Assembly: GCA_030681645.1 (NCBI GenBank)
Contig: JAUXRX010000002.1
Span: forward strand, 186,001 to 250,000
From: Archangium sp.
GTDB taxonomy: Bacteria > Myxococcota > Myxococcia > Myxococcales > Myxococcaceae
DNA length: 64,000 nt
Reading direction: 5' to 3'
Shown: positions 34,351-43,140 of the stretch, piece after piece
Numbering within the stretch: the first letter of the stretch is position 1
Layout of the letters: the number at the start of each line of letters is the position of its first letter
Notes under the pieces: model-generated
Databases searched by the model: none
What the model was told of the DNA's origin: nothing
The model's input: the letters and a program-made list of their open reading frames with translations, nothing else
Position numbers and translations under genes: made by a program

Positions 34351-35139
34351 ATGCACCCGTTGATCGCGCGCTTCATCGATCTCCCTGCAGCCATCCTGGC
34401 CCTCGAGAAGGCTGACACGGAGTCGACGCTCGACTCCGAGGAAGCGGCGCTGATCGCCGCCTCCACGGCGTTCCCGAAGGCGCGCGCCGCGGTGCTCAAG
34501 GCCCGCGGCGCGAAGTCCCCGTCGGCTGAGGCGCAGCAGCAACTGATCGTGCTCGCCACCCGGGCAGCCACGTTGCGGATCCAGATCGACCCGATGCTCG
34601 GGCCCCGCGTGACCTCGGCGAAGGCGGCGCTCCAGGGCGAAGGTGCGACCGAGGCCGAGGCCGACGCGTTGATCGCCCAGGCGGTGCTCGAGGAGGCGTT
34701 CGGCTACGCGGAAGACCCCGAGGTGTTCGACGCCGAGTACCTGGCCGAGACGCTCGACTCGCTGGCGTACCTCTCGCGCGTCACCCAGGAATCGGTCGAC
34801 GACTGGCTGGAGAAGTTCGCGCGGGGCGGCGCCGAGGGCGATCGCGCGCTGCGCCTCAAGGTGGCCGAGGTGCTGCTCGAGAGCGCGTGGAGCGAAGGCC
34901 CGCAGCCGATCACGCCCGAGCACCTCGACGACGCGGTGGAGCAGCTGGCGGACACCGTCGCCGAGTCGGAGTTCGGGAAGGCGGCGCAGACGCTCAGCCA
35001 GTTCCTCGGCTTCCTCACCGAGTTGCACGTGGTGGGCTCTGAACGGAAGGCGCGCCTCGAGCAGGTGCTCAAGAGCGCGACCGCGCGCGGCGCCGAGTCG
35101 GAAGACGACCAATCGGCGGACGTGGGCGAAGACGAATGA
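34351..35139 (+). CDS. Acidic helical protein, hypothetical
   Basis: 262 residues, strongly helical and acidic, with no signal peptide or Cys. Segments such as EKADTESTLDSEEAALIAAS and LDSLAYLSRVTQESVDDWLE suggest bundled helices; the last 15 residues are very acidic (ESEDDQSADVGEDE). No known family recognised. It is a single plus-strand gene between the divergent recX and the convergent AgmX gene, followed by a family A repeat. Confidence 0.82.
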   Translation: MHPLIARFIDLPAAILALEKADTESTLDSEEAALIAASTAFPKARAAVLKARGAKSPSAEAQQQLIVLATRAATLRIQIDPMLGPRVTSAKAALQGEGATEAEADALIAQAVLEEAFGYAEDPEVFDAEYLAETLDSLAYLSRVTQESVDDWLEKFARGGAEGDRALRLKVAEVLLESAWSEGPQPITPEHLDDAVEQLADTVAESEFGKAAQTLSQFLGFLTELHVVGSERKARLEQVLKSATARGAESEDDQSADVGEDE

Positions 35140-35146
35140 CAACCCT

Positions 35147-35188
35147 GCCTCCCTCTCCCCGAGGGGGAGAGGGTCGGGGAGAGGGCCG
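35147..35188. repeat. Dispersed repeat family A copy
   Basis: CCTCCCTCTCCCCGAGGGGG followed by AGAGGGTCGGGGAGAGGGCC. It sits between two convergent genes (34351 plus and 35194 minus) and may act as a hairpin between them. Confidence 0.8.
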
Positions 35189-35193
35189 CGCCG

Positions 35194-36429
35194 CTATTCC
35201 CCGGCGCCGCTGCCCGCGACCTGGAACACCCACGGGAAGGTGATGGCCACCTCCTGGCCCCCTGAGGGCTCGGGAAAGGTCCACCGCTTCACCTTCTGCA
35301 CGATGCACGACTCGACGCTCTCGTTGCCGAGCCCGCTCTCGGCGATCTCCGCCATGTCGACGGCGCCGGTGGGGCTGATGGTCCACGCCACCGTCACCTT
35401 GCCGGCGAGGTCAGGCGCCTGCGACAGCGCCGACTCGTAGCAAAACCGAATCTCGTTCTGGTGACGCCGCACCACCTTGAGCACGAGGTCGCGGTCGTAG
35501 CCCGGGGTCAGCACCGGCCCACACTTCGTGCAGATGATGTCTTCGATGCTGTGGCCCCGAAGGCCGTTCGGCAGCCCACCGCCGGGGCCCGGTCTGCGGC
35601 CCGGCCCGGGGAGCCCGCCGATGCCGTCCGGCCCGTGGTTGAGGCCATTGCCCAGGTCACGCCCGGTGATGCCTTCCAGCCCGTTGCCCGCGGTCTTGTT
35701 CTCGCCGAGCGCATTGAGGGCCACGTCGATGCCCTGCGCGCCCTTCGCGAGCAGCCCGGCCCCGCCTCCGCCTCCGAACAGCAACTGCATCGCGTTCATC
35801 GCCGTCGCCTTCCGGGGCGTCTTCTCGGTCACGGGGCGGAAGGTGGCGTTCTTCACCACCTCGTTGATCCGCTCCTCCAGCACCGGCTTCTTCCGCTCGG
35901 GGGCCGTGGCGAACGAGCTGGCGATCTTGGTGAGGAAGGAAGGCGAGCCCCACATCGACGACTCGTCGGTGCGCGGGGTGATCACCATCGCCACCGCGAC
36001 GGCGATGAAGATCATCAACGAGTGCGCCATCACCAGCCCGAAGAACATGTTCTGGTGTCCGCGCGGAGAGGGCAGCGGTTCACTGCGCCGCTGCAGCCTC
36101 GCCTCGAGCGTGAGCTCGCCCGACTCGATGATCAACGTCTCGCCCAGCTCGAGCGCGGTGCGCCGGCCGGGGTCGACCCACTGCCCCGCCGCCCGCTCGA
36201 CCCACGCGCGCGTGCCGCCGGCCGTCGCGACGATCGGCAGGTTGCCTTCCCAGCGAATCTCCACGCCGTCGAGAGGCGTGACCGATTCGCCGACCTTCAC
36301 GTGCTCGACGCTCAGCGGGCGATCCGCCCAGCGCAGCGCGATGGCGAGGATCCGATCGCCGTCGAGCGGCGCGCCGTCGTCCCCCACGAGCACACGACGA
36401 GTGGGCACACCTTCAGTGCGCAGTTCCAT
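35194..36429 (-). CDS. AgmX/PglI-type envelope protein with membrane anchor
   Basis: 411 residues from ATG 36429. Residues 1-115 form a beta-rich cytoplasmic domain. A transmembrane helix lies at about 128-150 (MFFGLVMAHSLMIFIAVAVAMVI, in parts). A long Gly/Pro/Asn-rich linker (about 225-310) follows, then a CTKCG pair and the AgmX/PglI (TonB-C-like) domain: GYDRDLVLKVVRRHQNEIRF, CYESALSQAPDLAGKVTVAW, KVKRWTFPEP. In Myxococcus such proteins serve adventurous gliding motility (AgmX/PglI; family knowledge). Here the exact role is unknown. The layout spans the inner membrane and reaches into the periplasm, like TonB. Confidence 0.9.
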   Translation of the reverse strand: MELRTEGVPTRRVLVGDDGAPLDGDRILAIALRWADRPLSVEHVKVGESVTPLDGVEIRWEGNLPIVATAGGTRAWVERAAGQWVDPGRRTALELGETLIIESGELTLEARLQRRSEPLPSPRGHQNMFFGLVMAHSLMIFIAVAVAMVITPRTDESSMWGSPSFLTKIASSFATAPERKKPVLEERINEVVKNATFRPVTEKTPRKATAMNAMQLLFGGGGGAGLLAKGAQGIDVALNALGENKTAGNGLEGITGRDLGNGLNHGPDGIGGLPGPGRRPGPGGGLPNGLRGHSIEDIICTKCGPVLTPGYDRDLVLKVVRRHQNEIRFCYESALSQAPDLAGKVTVAWTISPTGAVDMAEIAESGLGNESVESCIVQKVKRWTFPEPSGGQEVAITFPWVFQVAGSGAGE

Positions 36430-36458
36430 GCGGGACTCCCGGTTGAAAATGAGCGCAG

Positions 36459-36504
36459 AAAAACCCGCGCGTGGGAGGACTGACATCCACTCACCGCGCG
36501 GGTT
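36459..36504 (-). terminator. Rho-independent terminator after the 36543 lipoprotein gene
   Basis: Arms AACCCGCGCG (36462-36471) and CGCGCGGGTT (36495-36504) are perfect inverses. On the minus strand the hairpin is followed by a TTTTT run. It lies 38 nt past the stop of the minus-strand lipoprotein gene. Confidence 0.82.
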
Positions 36505-36542
36505 CCCTGAACGCCCCACGTTGTCGACGTTCCCGGTTCGGT

Positions 36543-37064
36543 CTACTCGAAGCAGGCCGAATTGATCGCCGAAGAGGACATTCCCTGCTTGAGCATCCCA
36601 CGCATGTCTTCTTCTGAGCACCGGCCAAACAGGGGCTTGGCTGTCGGCACAGTCGGTGGAGCCTCCGCAGGCTCTCCCCCCCCCGCGTCACCTCGCTTGC
36701 GCCTTCGAAGCTCGGTCTCCACCTTGCTTTGCTCGCTGATCGCCTCCGCATTCGGCGCCTTCAGCGCGGCGTCTCTTTCAGCCTCACGGTGCCTGCGCTC
36801 CTCCTGGTTGCGAAGGGCGAGATAGGCGTTCGGGTCGACTTGATATTTCACCCACCCATGCGCGTGCATGCAGCGCGCGAAGAAGTCGGACATGTTGATC
36901 GCGCCGGCGATTCCGTCGCCGAAGTAGCCGCTCTGGCGCATGTCGCGCTCGCATTCGTACCGTTCCCGCTCGAACTCAGCGGTCGTGGCTCCCTGCTTGT
37001 ACCAGCGCGTCTGCGCACATGAGACCCCCAGCAACCCGATCGCCACCATGGTGAACCGCTTCAT
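36543..37064 (-). CDS. Lipoprotein, hypothetical, charged helical middle
   Basis: 173 residues. Lipoprotein signal ending GVSC (Cys16). The N-terminal part has Cys in YECERDMRQSG and FARCMHAHGWVKYQVD (like small Gly-zipper or entry-type lipoproteins), a helical EERRHREAERDAALKA stretch, and a C-terminal KPLFGRCSEEDMRGMLKQGM. Base composition is less GC-rich than its neighbours (for example at 36720-36980), which may mean later acquisition. Function unknown. Has its own terminator. Confidence 0.82.
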   Translation of the reverse strand: MKRFTMVAIGLLGVSCAQTRWYKQGATTAEFERERYECERDMRQSGYFGDGIAGAINMSDFFARCMHAHGWVKYQVDPNAYLALRNQEERRHREAERDAALKAPNAEAISEQSKVETELRRRKRGDAGGGEPAEAPPTVPTAKPLFGRCSEEDMRGMLKQGMSSSAINSACFE

Positions 37065-37162
37065 GGGTGGATGCTATCTGGCGCATGAAGCGACCTCTCG
37101 TGAATTGGGCCGCTCCGCGACGTGGGAGGCAGCCCTGAGAGGTCAGGGCCACCCGCCCCGGG

Positions 37163-38479
37163 TCAGAAGCGCTCGATCTGGAAGTCGTCGTCCTTGGTGC
37201 CAGCGGGCTTGGGCGCCGCGGGAGCGGCAGGCGCCGCCGGTCGCGGCTGTTGCTGCTGCTGTTGCGGCGGGGGCGCGGCCGGACGCGGTTGACCACCGGC
37301 CGCGGCGGCCGGGTTGTTGGTCATCTGGGCGACGTAGGCAGCGCTGCCCGGCACGGCCTTCTCTTCGCCGGGCTTGCCGTCGAAGTCGTCCCACTTCGCG
37401 TCCGACGTCGAGCTGACACCCTGGAAGCGCAGCGCGAAGTCGTCGGGGTTCGTCGCCTGCCGCAGGGCTTCCTGGTACGTGATGATGTTCTGCCGCACCA
37501 ACTGCATCAGCGACTGGTCGAACGTCTGCATGCCGTAGCTGATCTGGCCCTGGGCGATCGCGTCGGGGATCTCCTTGGTCCGATCCTTGTCCTCGATCAT
37601 CTCCTTGATGCGCGAGGTCGCCTTCATGATCTCGACCGACGCCACGCGGCCCTTGCCGTCGGCGCGGGGCACCAGGCGCTGGCTGACGACGCCCTTGAGC
37701 ACCGAGCCCAGCTGAATGCGAATCTGCTTCTGCTGGTGCGGGGGGAAGGCCGAGATGATGCGGTTGATCGTCTCGCCGGCGTCGAGGGTGTGCAGCGTCG
37801 ACATCACCAGGTGGCCCGTCTCGGCTGCGTGGAGCGCGGTCTCGATGGTCTCGATGTCTCGCATTTCGCCGACGAGGATGACGTCGGGGTCCTGCCGCAG
37901 GGCGCTCTTGAGGGCCTGGCTGAACGACATCGTGTCCACGCCCACTTCGCGCTGGTTGATGATCGAGCGCTTGTCGCGGATGAGGAACTCGATCGGGTCC
38001 TCGATGGTGATGATGTGGTTGGTCTCGTTCGCGTTGATGTGATCGATCATCGCCGCCAGCGTGGTCGACTTGCCCGAGCCGGTCGTACCCGTGACCAGGA
38101 TCAGGCCACGCTCTTCCATCGACATCTTCTCGAGGGTGACGGGGAGCATCAGCTCCTTGATCGTCATGATCTTGAACGGAATCACCCGGAGCACCGCGCC
38201 GATGGTTCCTCGCTGCTGGAACACGTTCACGCGGAAGCGGCCGAGGCCGGGCACCCCGTACGCCAGGTCGACTTCGTTGCTCTGCTTGAACTTCTCCTTC
38301 TGGAACTCATTCATGATCCCGAAGGCCATGCGCGCGACCTCTTCGGGAGGCAGTCGTTTGCCATCCTTGAGAGGCACCAGCTGCCCATCTACCCGGAACA
38401 TCGGGGGCAGACCGGCCTTCAGGTGGATGTCTGAGGCGCCGCCACGCAGCGCGATGGTGAGGATCTCGTTCAGCTCCAT
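37163..38479 (-). CDS. pilT: Type IV pilus retraction ATPase PilT with C-terminal tail
   Basis: 438 residues. Hexameric ATPase that retracts type IV pili (social/twitching motility). N-terminal PAS-like domain (1-110), Walker A GTTGSGKST (131-139), Asp box THIITIED-like NHIITIEDPIEF, Walker B VILVGEMRDIETI, His box ALHAAETGHLVMSTLHTLDA in parts, and the C-terminal AIRxxxR-type region (QTFDQSLMQL). After about residue 360 it has an extra tail rich in Pro, Ala and Gln (PPPQQQQQQPRP), absent from most PilT. No other pilus genes are in the window. Confidence 0.96.
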   Translation of the reverse strand: MELNEILTIALRGGASDIHLKAGLPPMFRVDGQLVPLKDGKRLPPEEVARMAFGIMNEFQKEKFKQSNEVDLAYGVPGLGRFRVNVFQQRGTIGAVLRVIPFKIMTIKELMLPVTLEKMSMEERGLILVTGTTGSGKSTTLAAMIDHINANETNHIITIEDPIEFLIRDKRSIINQREVGVDTMSFSQALKSALRQDPDVILVGEMRDIETIETALHAAETGHLVMSTLHTLDAGETINRIISAFPPHQQKQIRIQLGSVLKGVVSQRLVPRADGKGRVASVEIMKATSRIKEMIEDKDRTKEIPDAIAQGQISYGMQTFDQSLMQLVRQNIITYQEALRQATNPDDFALRFQGVSSTSDAKWDDFDGKPGEEKAVPGSAAYVAQMTNNPAAAAGGQPRPAAPPPQQQQQQPRPAAPAAPAAPKPAGTKDDDFQIERF

Positions 38480-38570
38480 GAGCCAGACGGTACGCTGGTT
38501 TCGCTACCGACGGAACAGCTTCATCCCGCCGTCAGGTCAGGTCAGGTGGGCACCTGAACACATCGAGCGC

Positions 38571-38612
38571 CAAACAAAACGAGCCGCCACTCCCGTGAAG
38601 GAGGGCGGCTCG
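38571..38612 (-). terminator. Rho-independent terminator of the rplM-rpsI operon
   Basis: Arms CGAGCCGCC (38580-38588) and GGCGGCTCG (38604-38612) are perfect inverses with a 15-nt loop. The minus strand continues TTTTGTTTG. It lies 23 nt after the rpsI stop. Confidence 0.9.
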
Positions 38613-38634
38613 AGTGAAGCAGCGTCTCGAACGC

Positions 38635-39036
38635 TCAGCGCTTGCTGAACTGGAAGCGGCGGCGGGCGCCCGGCTGGCCCGACTTCTTGCGCTCGACAGA
38701 GCGGGAGTCGCGGGTCAGGAAGCCGGCCTTCTTCAGCGGCGAGCGGTACTCGGGGTTGAGCCGAGCCAGCGCGCGCGACAGGCCGTGGCGGATCGCGCCG
38801 GCCTGGCCCGAGAGCCCGCCCCCGCGAACGTTCACGGTCATGTCGACCTTGCTCACCTGCTCCAGCACCTGCAGCGGCTGGTTGATGATCATGATCGACG
38901 TCTCACGCCCGAAGTACTCATCGAGGGGACGGCCGTTGACGAGCATCGCGCCCGTGCCCGGCTTGATCCAGACGCGCGCAGTGGCTTCCTTGCGGCGGCC
39001 GGTTGCGTAAAAACCTTCAGTGCCTGACTTGGCCAT
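38635..39036 (-). CDS. rpsI: 30S ribosomal protein S9
   Basis: 133 residues, usual length. Family motifs: [51 protein letters not shown] and the C-terminal [18 protein letters not shown] whose basic tail ends in the invariant KR that contacts tRNA in the P site. Second gene of the rplM-rpsI operon, 38 nt after rplM. Confidence 0.98.
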   Translation of the reverse strand: MAKSGTEGFYATGRRKEATARVWIKPGTGAMLVNGRPLDEYFGRETSIMIINQPLQVLEQVSKVDMTVNVRGGGLSGQAGAIRHGLSRALARLNPEYRSPLKKAGFLTRDSRSVERKKSGQPGARRRFQFSKR

Positions 39037-39074
39037 GTTCGTGTCCCTGCTTCGAGAAATTCAGTTCGAAAGGA

Positions 39075-39524
39075 TTAGGCGTTGACCTGCTTGGGAGCAG
39101 GCTTCTGCGCGGTGTGCGGGTGCTTGTCACCGGCGTAGACGCGGAGCTTGGTCATCATCTGCCGACCCAGCGCGTTGCGCGGCATCATGCGGCGAACCGC
39201 GTTGAGGATGATGTCTTCGGGGTGCCGGCGCTGAAGCGTCTCGTAGTTCGAGGACTTCAGCGCACCAGGCATGCCTGCCAGCGCGTGCCGGTAGTACATC
39301 TTCTGGTTGGCCTTGTTGCCCGTGACCTTCACCTTTTCGGCGTTGATCACCACGACGTGATCGCCTGTGTCGATCGACGGCGTGTACATCGGCTTGTGCT
39401 TCCCCTTGAGGAGGGAGGCGATCTGGCTGCAGGCGCGACCCAGCACCTTGTCGGACACATCGATGATGTGCCACTCGTGCTTGATGTCTTTCGCCTTCGC
39501 GCTGTACGTACGCTGGTGCGGCAT
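39075..39524 (-). CDS. rplM: 50S ribosomal protein L13
   Basis: 149 residues from ATG 39524 (MPHQRTYSAKAKDIKHEWHI); the longer open frame upstream overlaps the helicase gene and is not used. Motifs: DVSDKVLGRACSQIASLLKG, GDHVVVINAEKVKVTGNK, YYRHALAGMPG and AVRRMMPRNALGRQMMTKLR. Binds 23S rRNA early in assembly. Only 34 nt separate its start from the helicase stop upstream. Confidence 0.98.
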   Translation of the reverse strand: MPHQRTYSAKAKDIKHEWHIIDVSDKVLGRACSQIASLLKGKHKPMYTPSIDTGDHVVVINAEKVKVTGNKANQKMYYRHALAGMPGALKSSNYETLQRRHPEDIILNAVRRMMPRNALGRQMMTKLRVYAGDKHPHTAQKPAPKQVNA

Positions 39525-39558
39525 GGGTTTGGAACCTCGATCAGAAAGGGCGGCCCTG

Positions 39559-41628
39559 CTACCTGTCAGTGCTCTGGCTGTCAAGACCTGATCCAGCCGC
39601 AACCACCGGTTCCTTCTCACTCTTGAGCCGATCACGCAGCGCAGAGAAGAAGCTCTGCTCCTTGACGGTGGGTGGTCCCACTGGAATGGCAGCAAGTTCC
39701 ACAACATCGCAGAGTTGCTCAGGAATATCGGCGAGGAACCGGCTCGGGGTGCGGGCCAGTTCTTTGCCCCGCTTGATGCGCGTGGCGGCCCTGGTCATCA
39801 CCAGCCTGTCGCGGGCCCGGGTCATGCCCACGTAGCAGAGGCGGCGCTCTTCTTCGGGGTTGGGCAGCTCGCCCTGCATGCCGCTGTGGGGCAGCAGGTC
39901 TTCTTCCACGCCCACCATGAAGACGAGCTTCCATTCGAGCCCCTTGGCGCCGTGGAGCGTCATCAGGGTGACCCGGCCGGCCTGGTGATGGGGCTCTTCT
40001 TCGTCCGACTTGGTGTCGAGCGAGAGGCGGTTCAGGTACGTGAGCAGGCTCGCCTTCTTGCCCTCGCGCTTCTCGTAGACCTCGAGCGACTGGATCACGT
40101 GGGCGACGGCCTTGGCCTTGCGATCGCCGGCGGCAAGCGAGGGCGCCGACGCGCGGGCGCTGTCGATGAACTGGATCTCGGCGAGCAGCTCACGCGTGAG
40201 GTGCGAGAGGTTGCCCTTGTTGAACGCCTTGCGGTACCGCTCGATCAGCGCGACGAACTCGCCGAGCTTTTCCGCTGCGCCCTTCGGCAACGTCTCGACC
40301 TCCGCTGCGCGGCCCATCGCCTCGAAGAGGTGCACCTTCTGCTCGAGGGCCCACCCGGTGAGGCGCTCCATCGTCACGTCGCCGATGCCGCGCGCGGGTG
40401 TGTTCACGATGCGAAGAAGTGAGATCTCGTCCTTCGGGTTCGCGATCACCCGGAAGTAGGCGATGACGTCCTTCACCTCGCGCAGGTCGAAGAACTCCGA
40501 GCCGCCGATCACCTCGTAGCGGACCTCGCGCTCGCGCAGGAACTCCTCGAGGAAGCGCGACTGGCCGTTGACCCGGTAGAGGATCGCGATCTCGTCGGAC
40601 GAGAGGCCCTCGACGATCGCGCGCTTCACCTCGCTGGCGACCCAGCGGGCCTCGTCTTCTTCACTCGGTGCGGTGCACAGGGTGATGCGCGGGCCGCCCT
40701 TCACCTCGCTCCACATGCGCTTGGCGCGGCGATCGGGGTTCTTCTCGATCACCGAGTTGGCCGCGTCCAGGATGACCTGGTTGCTGCGGTAGTTCTGCTC
40801 GAGGCGCACTTCCTTGCCGCCGGGAAACAGCGACTCGAAGTCGAGAATGTTGCGCACTTCCGCGCCGCGCCACGAGTAGATGCACTGGTCGTCGTCGCCC
40901 ACCACGCAGACGTTGCGGTGCGAGTCGCCCAGGTGGCGCAGCAGATCGAGCTGCGCCTTGTTCGTGTCCTGGTACTCGTCGACCATGATGTAGCGGAAGC
41001 GTTTGGCGAACTGCTCCTTCACCTCGGGGTGCTTCTCGAAGATGCGCGAGGGGAAGACGATCAGGTCGTCGAAGTCGACCGCGCCCTGGGCTTTCAGCGC
41101 CAGCTGGTAGAGCGGGAAGACCAGGTGAGCGACGAGCTCGATGTCTTCACCCTCTTCCCCATCGGGCTTGGCCTGAGGCTCGGTGCCAGAGCTCTTCGCG
41201 CGAGAGATGAGCGTGAGCACCTTGCGTGAGTCGAAGACCTTGTCGTCGATCTGCCGTTCCTTCATGGCACGGCGCACCAGCGCGATCTGATCGCCGGTGT
41301 CGACGATGGCGAACTTCTTCGGCCAGCCGAGCTTCGAGAGGTGCTCCTTCAAGACCTCGGCCCCGAAGGCGTGGAAGGTCGAGAGCGTGACGCCCAGCGC
41401 GCGCTGCCCCGCCATGTGCACCACCCGCTCCTTCATCTCGGAAGCGGCCTTGTTGGTGAACGTCACCGCGAGGATCGAGCGGGCGGGCACCTTCTTGTCG
41501 AGCAGGTGGCAGATGCGGTGGGTGATGACGCGCGTCTTCCCCGAGCCCGCGCCCGCGAGCACGAGCAACGGCCCTTCGGTGGTCAGCACCGCTGAGCGCT
41601 GCGGGGGGTTGAGATGCGACAGGTCCAC
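39559..41628 (-). CDS. UvrD/PcrA-type superfamily 1 DNA helicase
   Basis: 689 residues. Q motif LNPPQRSAV, Walker A AGAGSGKTR (25-33), motif Ia AVTFTNKAASEMKERV, motif II VDEYQDTNKAQ, motif III CVVGDDDQCIYSWRGA, motif IV LEQNYRSN, motif V LMTLHGAKGLEWKLVFMVG in parts, motif VI EERRLCYVGMTRARDRL. This is the complete SF1A 3'-5' set of UvrD/Rep/PcrA, acting in repair and replication restart. It is slightly short at the C-terminus compared with UvrD (about 720). Whether it is orthologous to UvrD, Rep or PcrA cannot be decided here. Confidence 0.95.
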   Translation of the reverse strand: MDLSHLNPPQRSAVLTTEGPLLVLAGAGSGKTRVITHRICHLLDKKVPARSILAVTFTNKAASEMKERVVHMAGQRALGVTLSTFHAFGAEVLKEHLSKLGWPKKFAIVDTGDQIALVRRAMKERQIDDKVFDSRKVLTLISRAKSSGTEPQAKPDGEEGEDIELVAHLVFPLYQLALKAQGAVDFDDLIVFPSRIFEKHPEVKEQFAKRFRYIMVDEYQDTNKAQLDLLRHLGDSHRNVCVVGDDDQCIYSWRGAEVRNILDFESLFPGGKEVRLEQNYRSNQVILDAANSVIEKNPDRRAKRMWSEVKGGPRITLCTAPSEEDEARWVASEVKRAIVEGLSSDEIAILYRVNGQSRFLEEFLREREVRYEVIGGSEFFDLREVKDVIAYFRVIANPKDEISLLRIVNTPARGIGDVTMERLTGWALEQKVHLFEAMGRAAEVETLPKGAAEKLGEFVALIERYRKAFNKGNLSHLTRELLAEIQFIDSARASAPSLAAGDRKAKAVAHVIQSLEVYEKREGKKASLLTYLNRLSLDTKSDEEEPHHQAGRVTLMTLHGAKGLEWKLVFMVGVEEDLLPHSGMQGELPNPEEERRLCYVGMTRARDRLVMTRAATRIKRGKELARTPSRFLADIPEQLCDVVELAAIPVGPPTVKEQSFFSALRDRLKSEKEPVVAAGSGLDSQSTDR

Positions 41629-41675
41629 GGCGGCGGGCTCATAGCACCGAGCGCCGTGCCGGGATCGTCAGCCGA

Positions 41676-42413
41676 TCACTCTTTGGATCCCCAGGGGCGC
41701 GGCGGATCCAGCACGAACAGCTTGTCGGACTTGCGCTCACTCCCGTCGGGAAGGAGCGCGGTCACCCGCACCACCAGCGCGGTCGACTTCTCCCACGTCA
41801 GGTTGGAGCCCCAGCAGTCGTGGTGACCGAGGCGCACCGCGCGCAGCGGCGCGGGCCTGGCGTCACCCCACCTGAAGCCCCCGGCATCCCCTTCCACGAT
41901 CACGCTCTCACCCTTGCCCGCCAGGAGCCCGGCCTGGGTGCCCGCGAAGTCCACCCGGTACGCGGGCGCCTCGAGCGACGTGTCGAGCACGCGCGAGGAC
42001 TCGTACGAGCAGTTCCAGGAGCGGAAGAGGTCCTTCCCGCGGGTGACCTCGAAGTCTGGCGGGAAGACCACGCCCGGCTCCACTGACCAGGTGGCTTCCT
42101 TCTCGAGCACTGGCGTGAGGCGGAAGCGCACGCCCGCCGCCGCGACGAGTTGGAGGCGGAACACCTGGAGCTCGGCCCCGCCCTTCACTGCTCGAACGGT
42201 GAGCGGGAGCTCCGTCCCCGACTCCGTGACGGCGCGCATGACCTCGGCGAACGCCGTGGCGTTCTTCGAGTCTGGAGGAACGAAGAGGTAGAGCGTGGGG
42301 TTGGGCGGCAACGGCGTGCCGGGCCGCGGCAAGACGTACGGAGACGGCATCGCGCACTTCGCCTGCGCTGGCAGCGTACAGAGCAGCACCCCGACGGCGA
42401 GGAGCGCTCTCAA
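41676..42413 (-). CDS. Secreted protein, hypothetical
   Basis: 245 residues with a signal peptide (ALLAVGVLLCTLPAQA). The mature part is beta-rich and has Cys in KCAMPSPYVLP, RSWNCSYESS and HHDCWGSNL. Three Cys and no metal or catalytic motif that I can name. Not recognised. It lies downstream of the lysozyme-fold gene (3 nt gap), so the pair is probably co-transcribed and may act on the same envelope target. Confidence 0.8.
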   Translation of the reverse strand: MRALLAVGVLLCTLPAQAKCAMPSPYVLPRPGTPLPPNPTLYLFVPPDSKNATAFAEVMRAVTESGTELPLTVRAVKGGAELQVFRLQLVAAAGVRFRLTPVLEKEATWSVEPGVVFPPDFEVTRGKDLFRSWNCSYESSRVLDTSLEAPAYRVDFAGTQAGLLAGKGESVIVEGDAGGFRWGDARPAPLRAVRLGHHDCWGSNLTWEKSTALVVRVTALLPDGSERKSDKLFVLDPPRPWGSKE

Positions 42414-42416
42414 GGG

Positions 42417-43031
42417 CTACGCCTTCTCGTAGTCGATGCCGCCGCGCACGGGCGTGCCGCCCTGGTCCTGCAGTGCCATGGGCTTCGCGGCCGCGGGCTG
42501 GAAGCTCGAGGCGAGCAGCTCGTCCGGGGGCGCGGCGCCCGAGATCACGCGGGGCACCGCGGCGGCGATCTCGGGGATGCGCCCGCGGATGATGGTCTCG
42601 TACTCGCGAGCGTGGGGCCGGTTGCGGCCGCCGGTGCCGCCGTGCCAGGCGCGCACCGCTTCCCACTCGTCGCCGCCGAACTTCTCGGTGAGCTGCGCGA
42701 GCTTCATGGCCAGGAACTCGATCTGCTTCTCGGGCGCGATGGTGTTGGCCCGCCGCCCCCGCCCCACCCGGGTGCCGCTCCAGCGCTCGAAGTCGGGCAG
42801 CAGCCCCTTGTCGTCGAGGCCGATCAACCCGTGGCCGCTCCCGTCGCGGTGCACGCCGTGGTTGATGAAGCTCGATTCCTGCGCCACCACCGCCGCCACC
42901 AGCTGCGGGTTCACGCCGTACTGGTCCGCATACTTGTGGATCCACGGAGCGAGGGTCTGGGCGTCGATCTCGGCGTCACGTGCTTGCGGCAGGGTAGTCA
43001 GCGGGCGGGGTCCACCGATTCCGGTCGTCAC
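42417..43031 (-). CDS. Lysozyme-fold (SLT-like) transglycosylase-type protein
   Basis: 204 residues from GTG 43031; the open frame continues upstream but that part reads antisense through the Cys-rich gene. Core: YADQYGVNPQLVAAVVAQES then SFINHGVHRDGSGHGLIGLD, the SLT layout with Glu in the AQESSF motif as predicted acid. EWEAVRAWHGGTGG follows in the position of the typical AYNxG. The N-terminus has no signal peptide and the C-terminus is Ala/Pro-rich, so it may be exported by another route or act on lysis. Catalysis inferred from the motif only. Confidence 0.82.
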   Translation of the reverse strand: MTTGIGGPRPLTTLPQARDAEIDAQTLAPWIHKYADQYGVNPQLVAAVVAQESSFINHGVHRDGSGHGLIGLDDKGLLPDFERWSGTRVGRGRRANTIAPEKQIEFLAMKLAQLTEKFGGDEWEAVRAWHGGTGGRNRPHAREYETIIRGRIPEIAAAVPRVISGAAPPDELLASSFQPAAAKPMALQDQGGTPVRGGIDYEKA

Positions 43032-43140
43032 GCCTCGATTGTCGCGAGCGATCAGGGCAAATCGCAAGGGCTGTCTTTCTGGGTCCCGGCTCGGTGAAAG
43101 AATCCTCGCGCGCACGCCGACCTTGCGGCTTACTCCCGGC

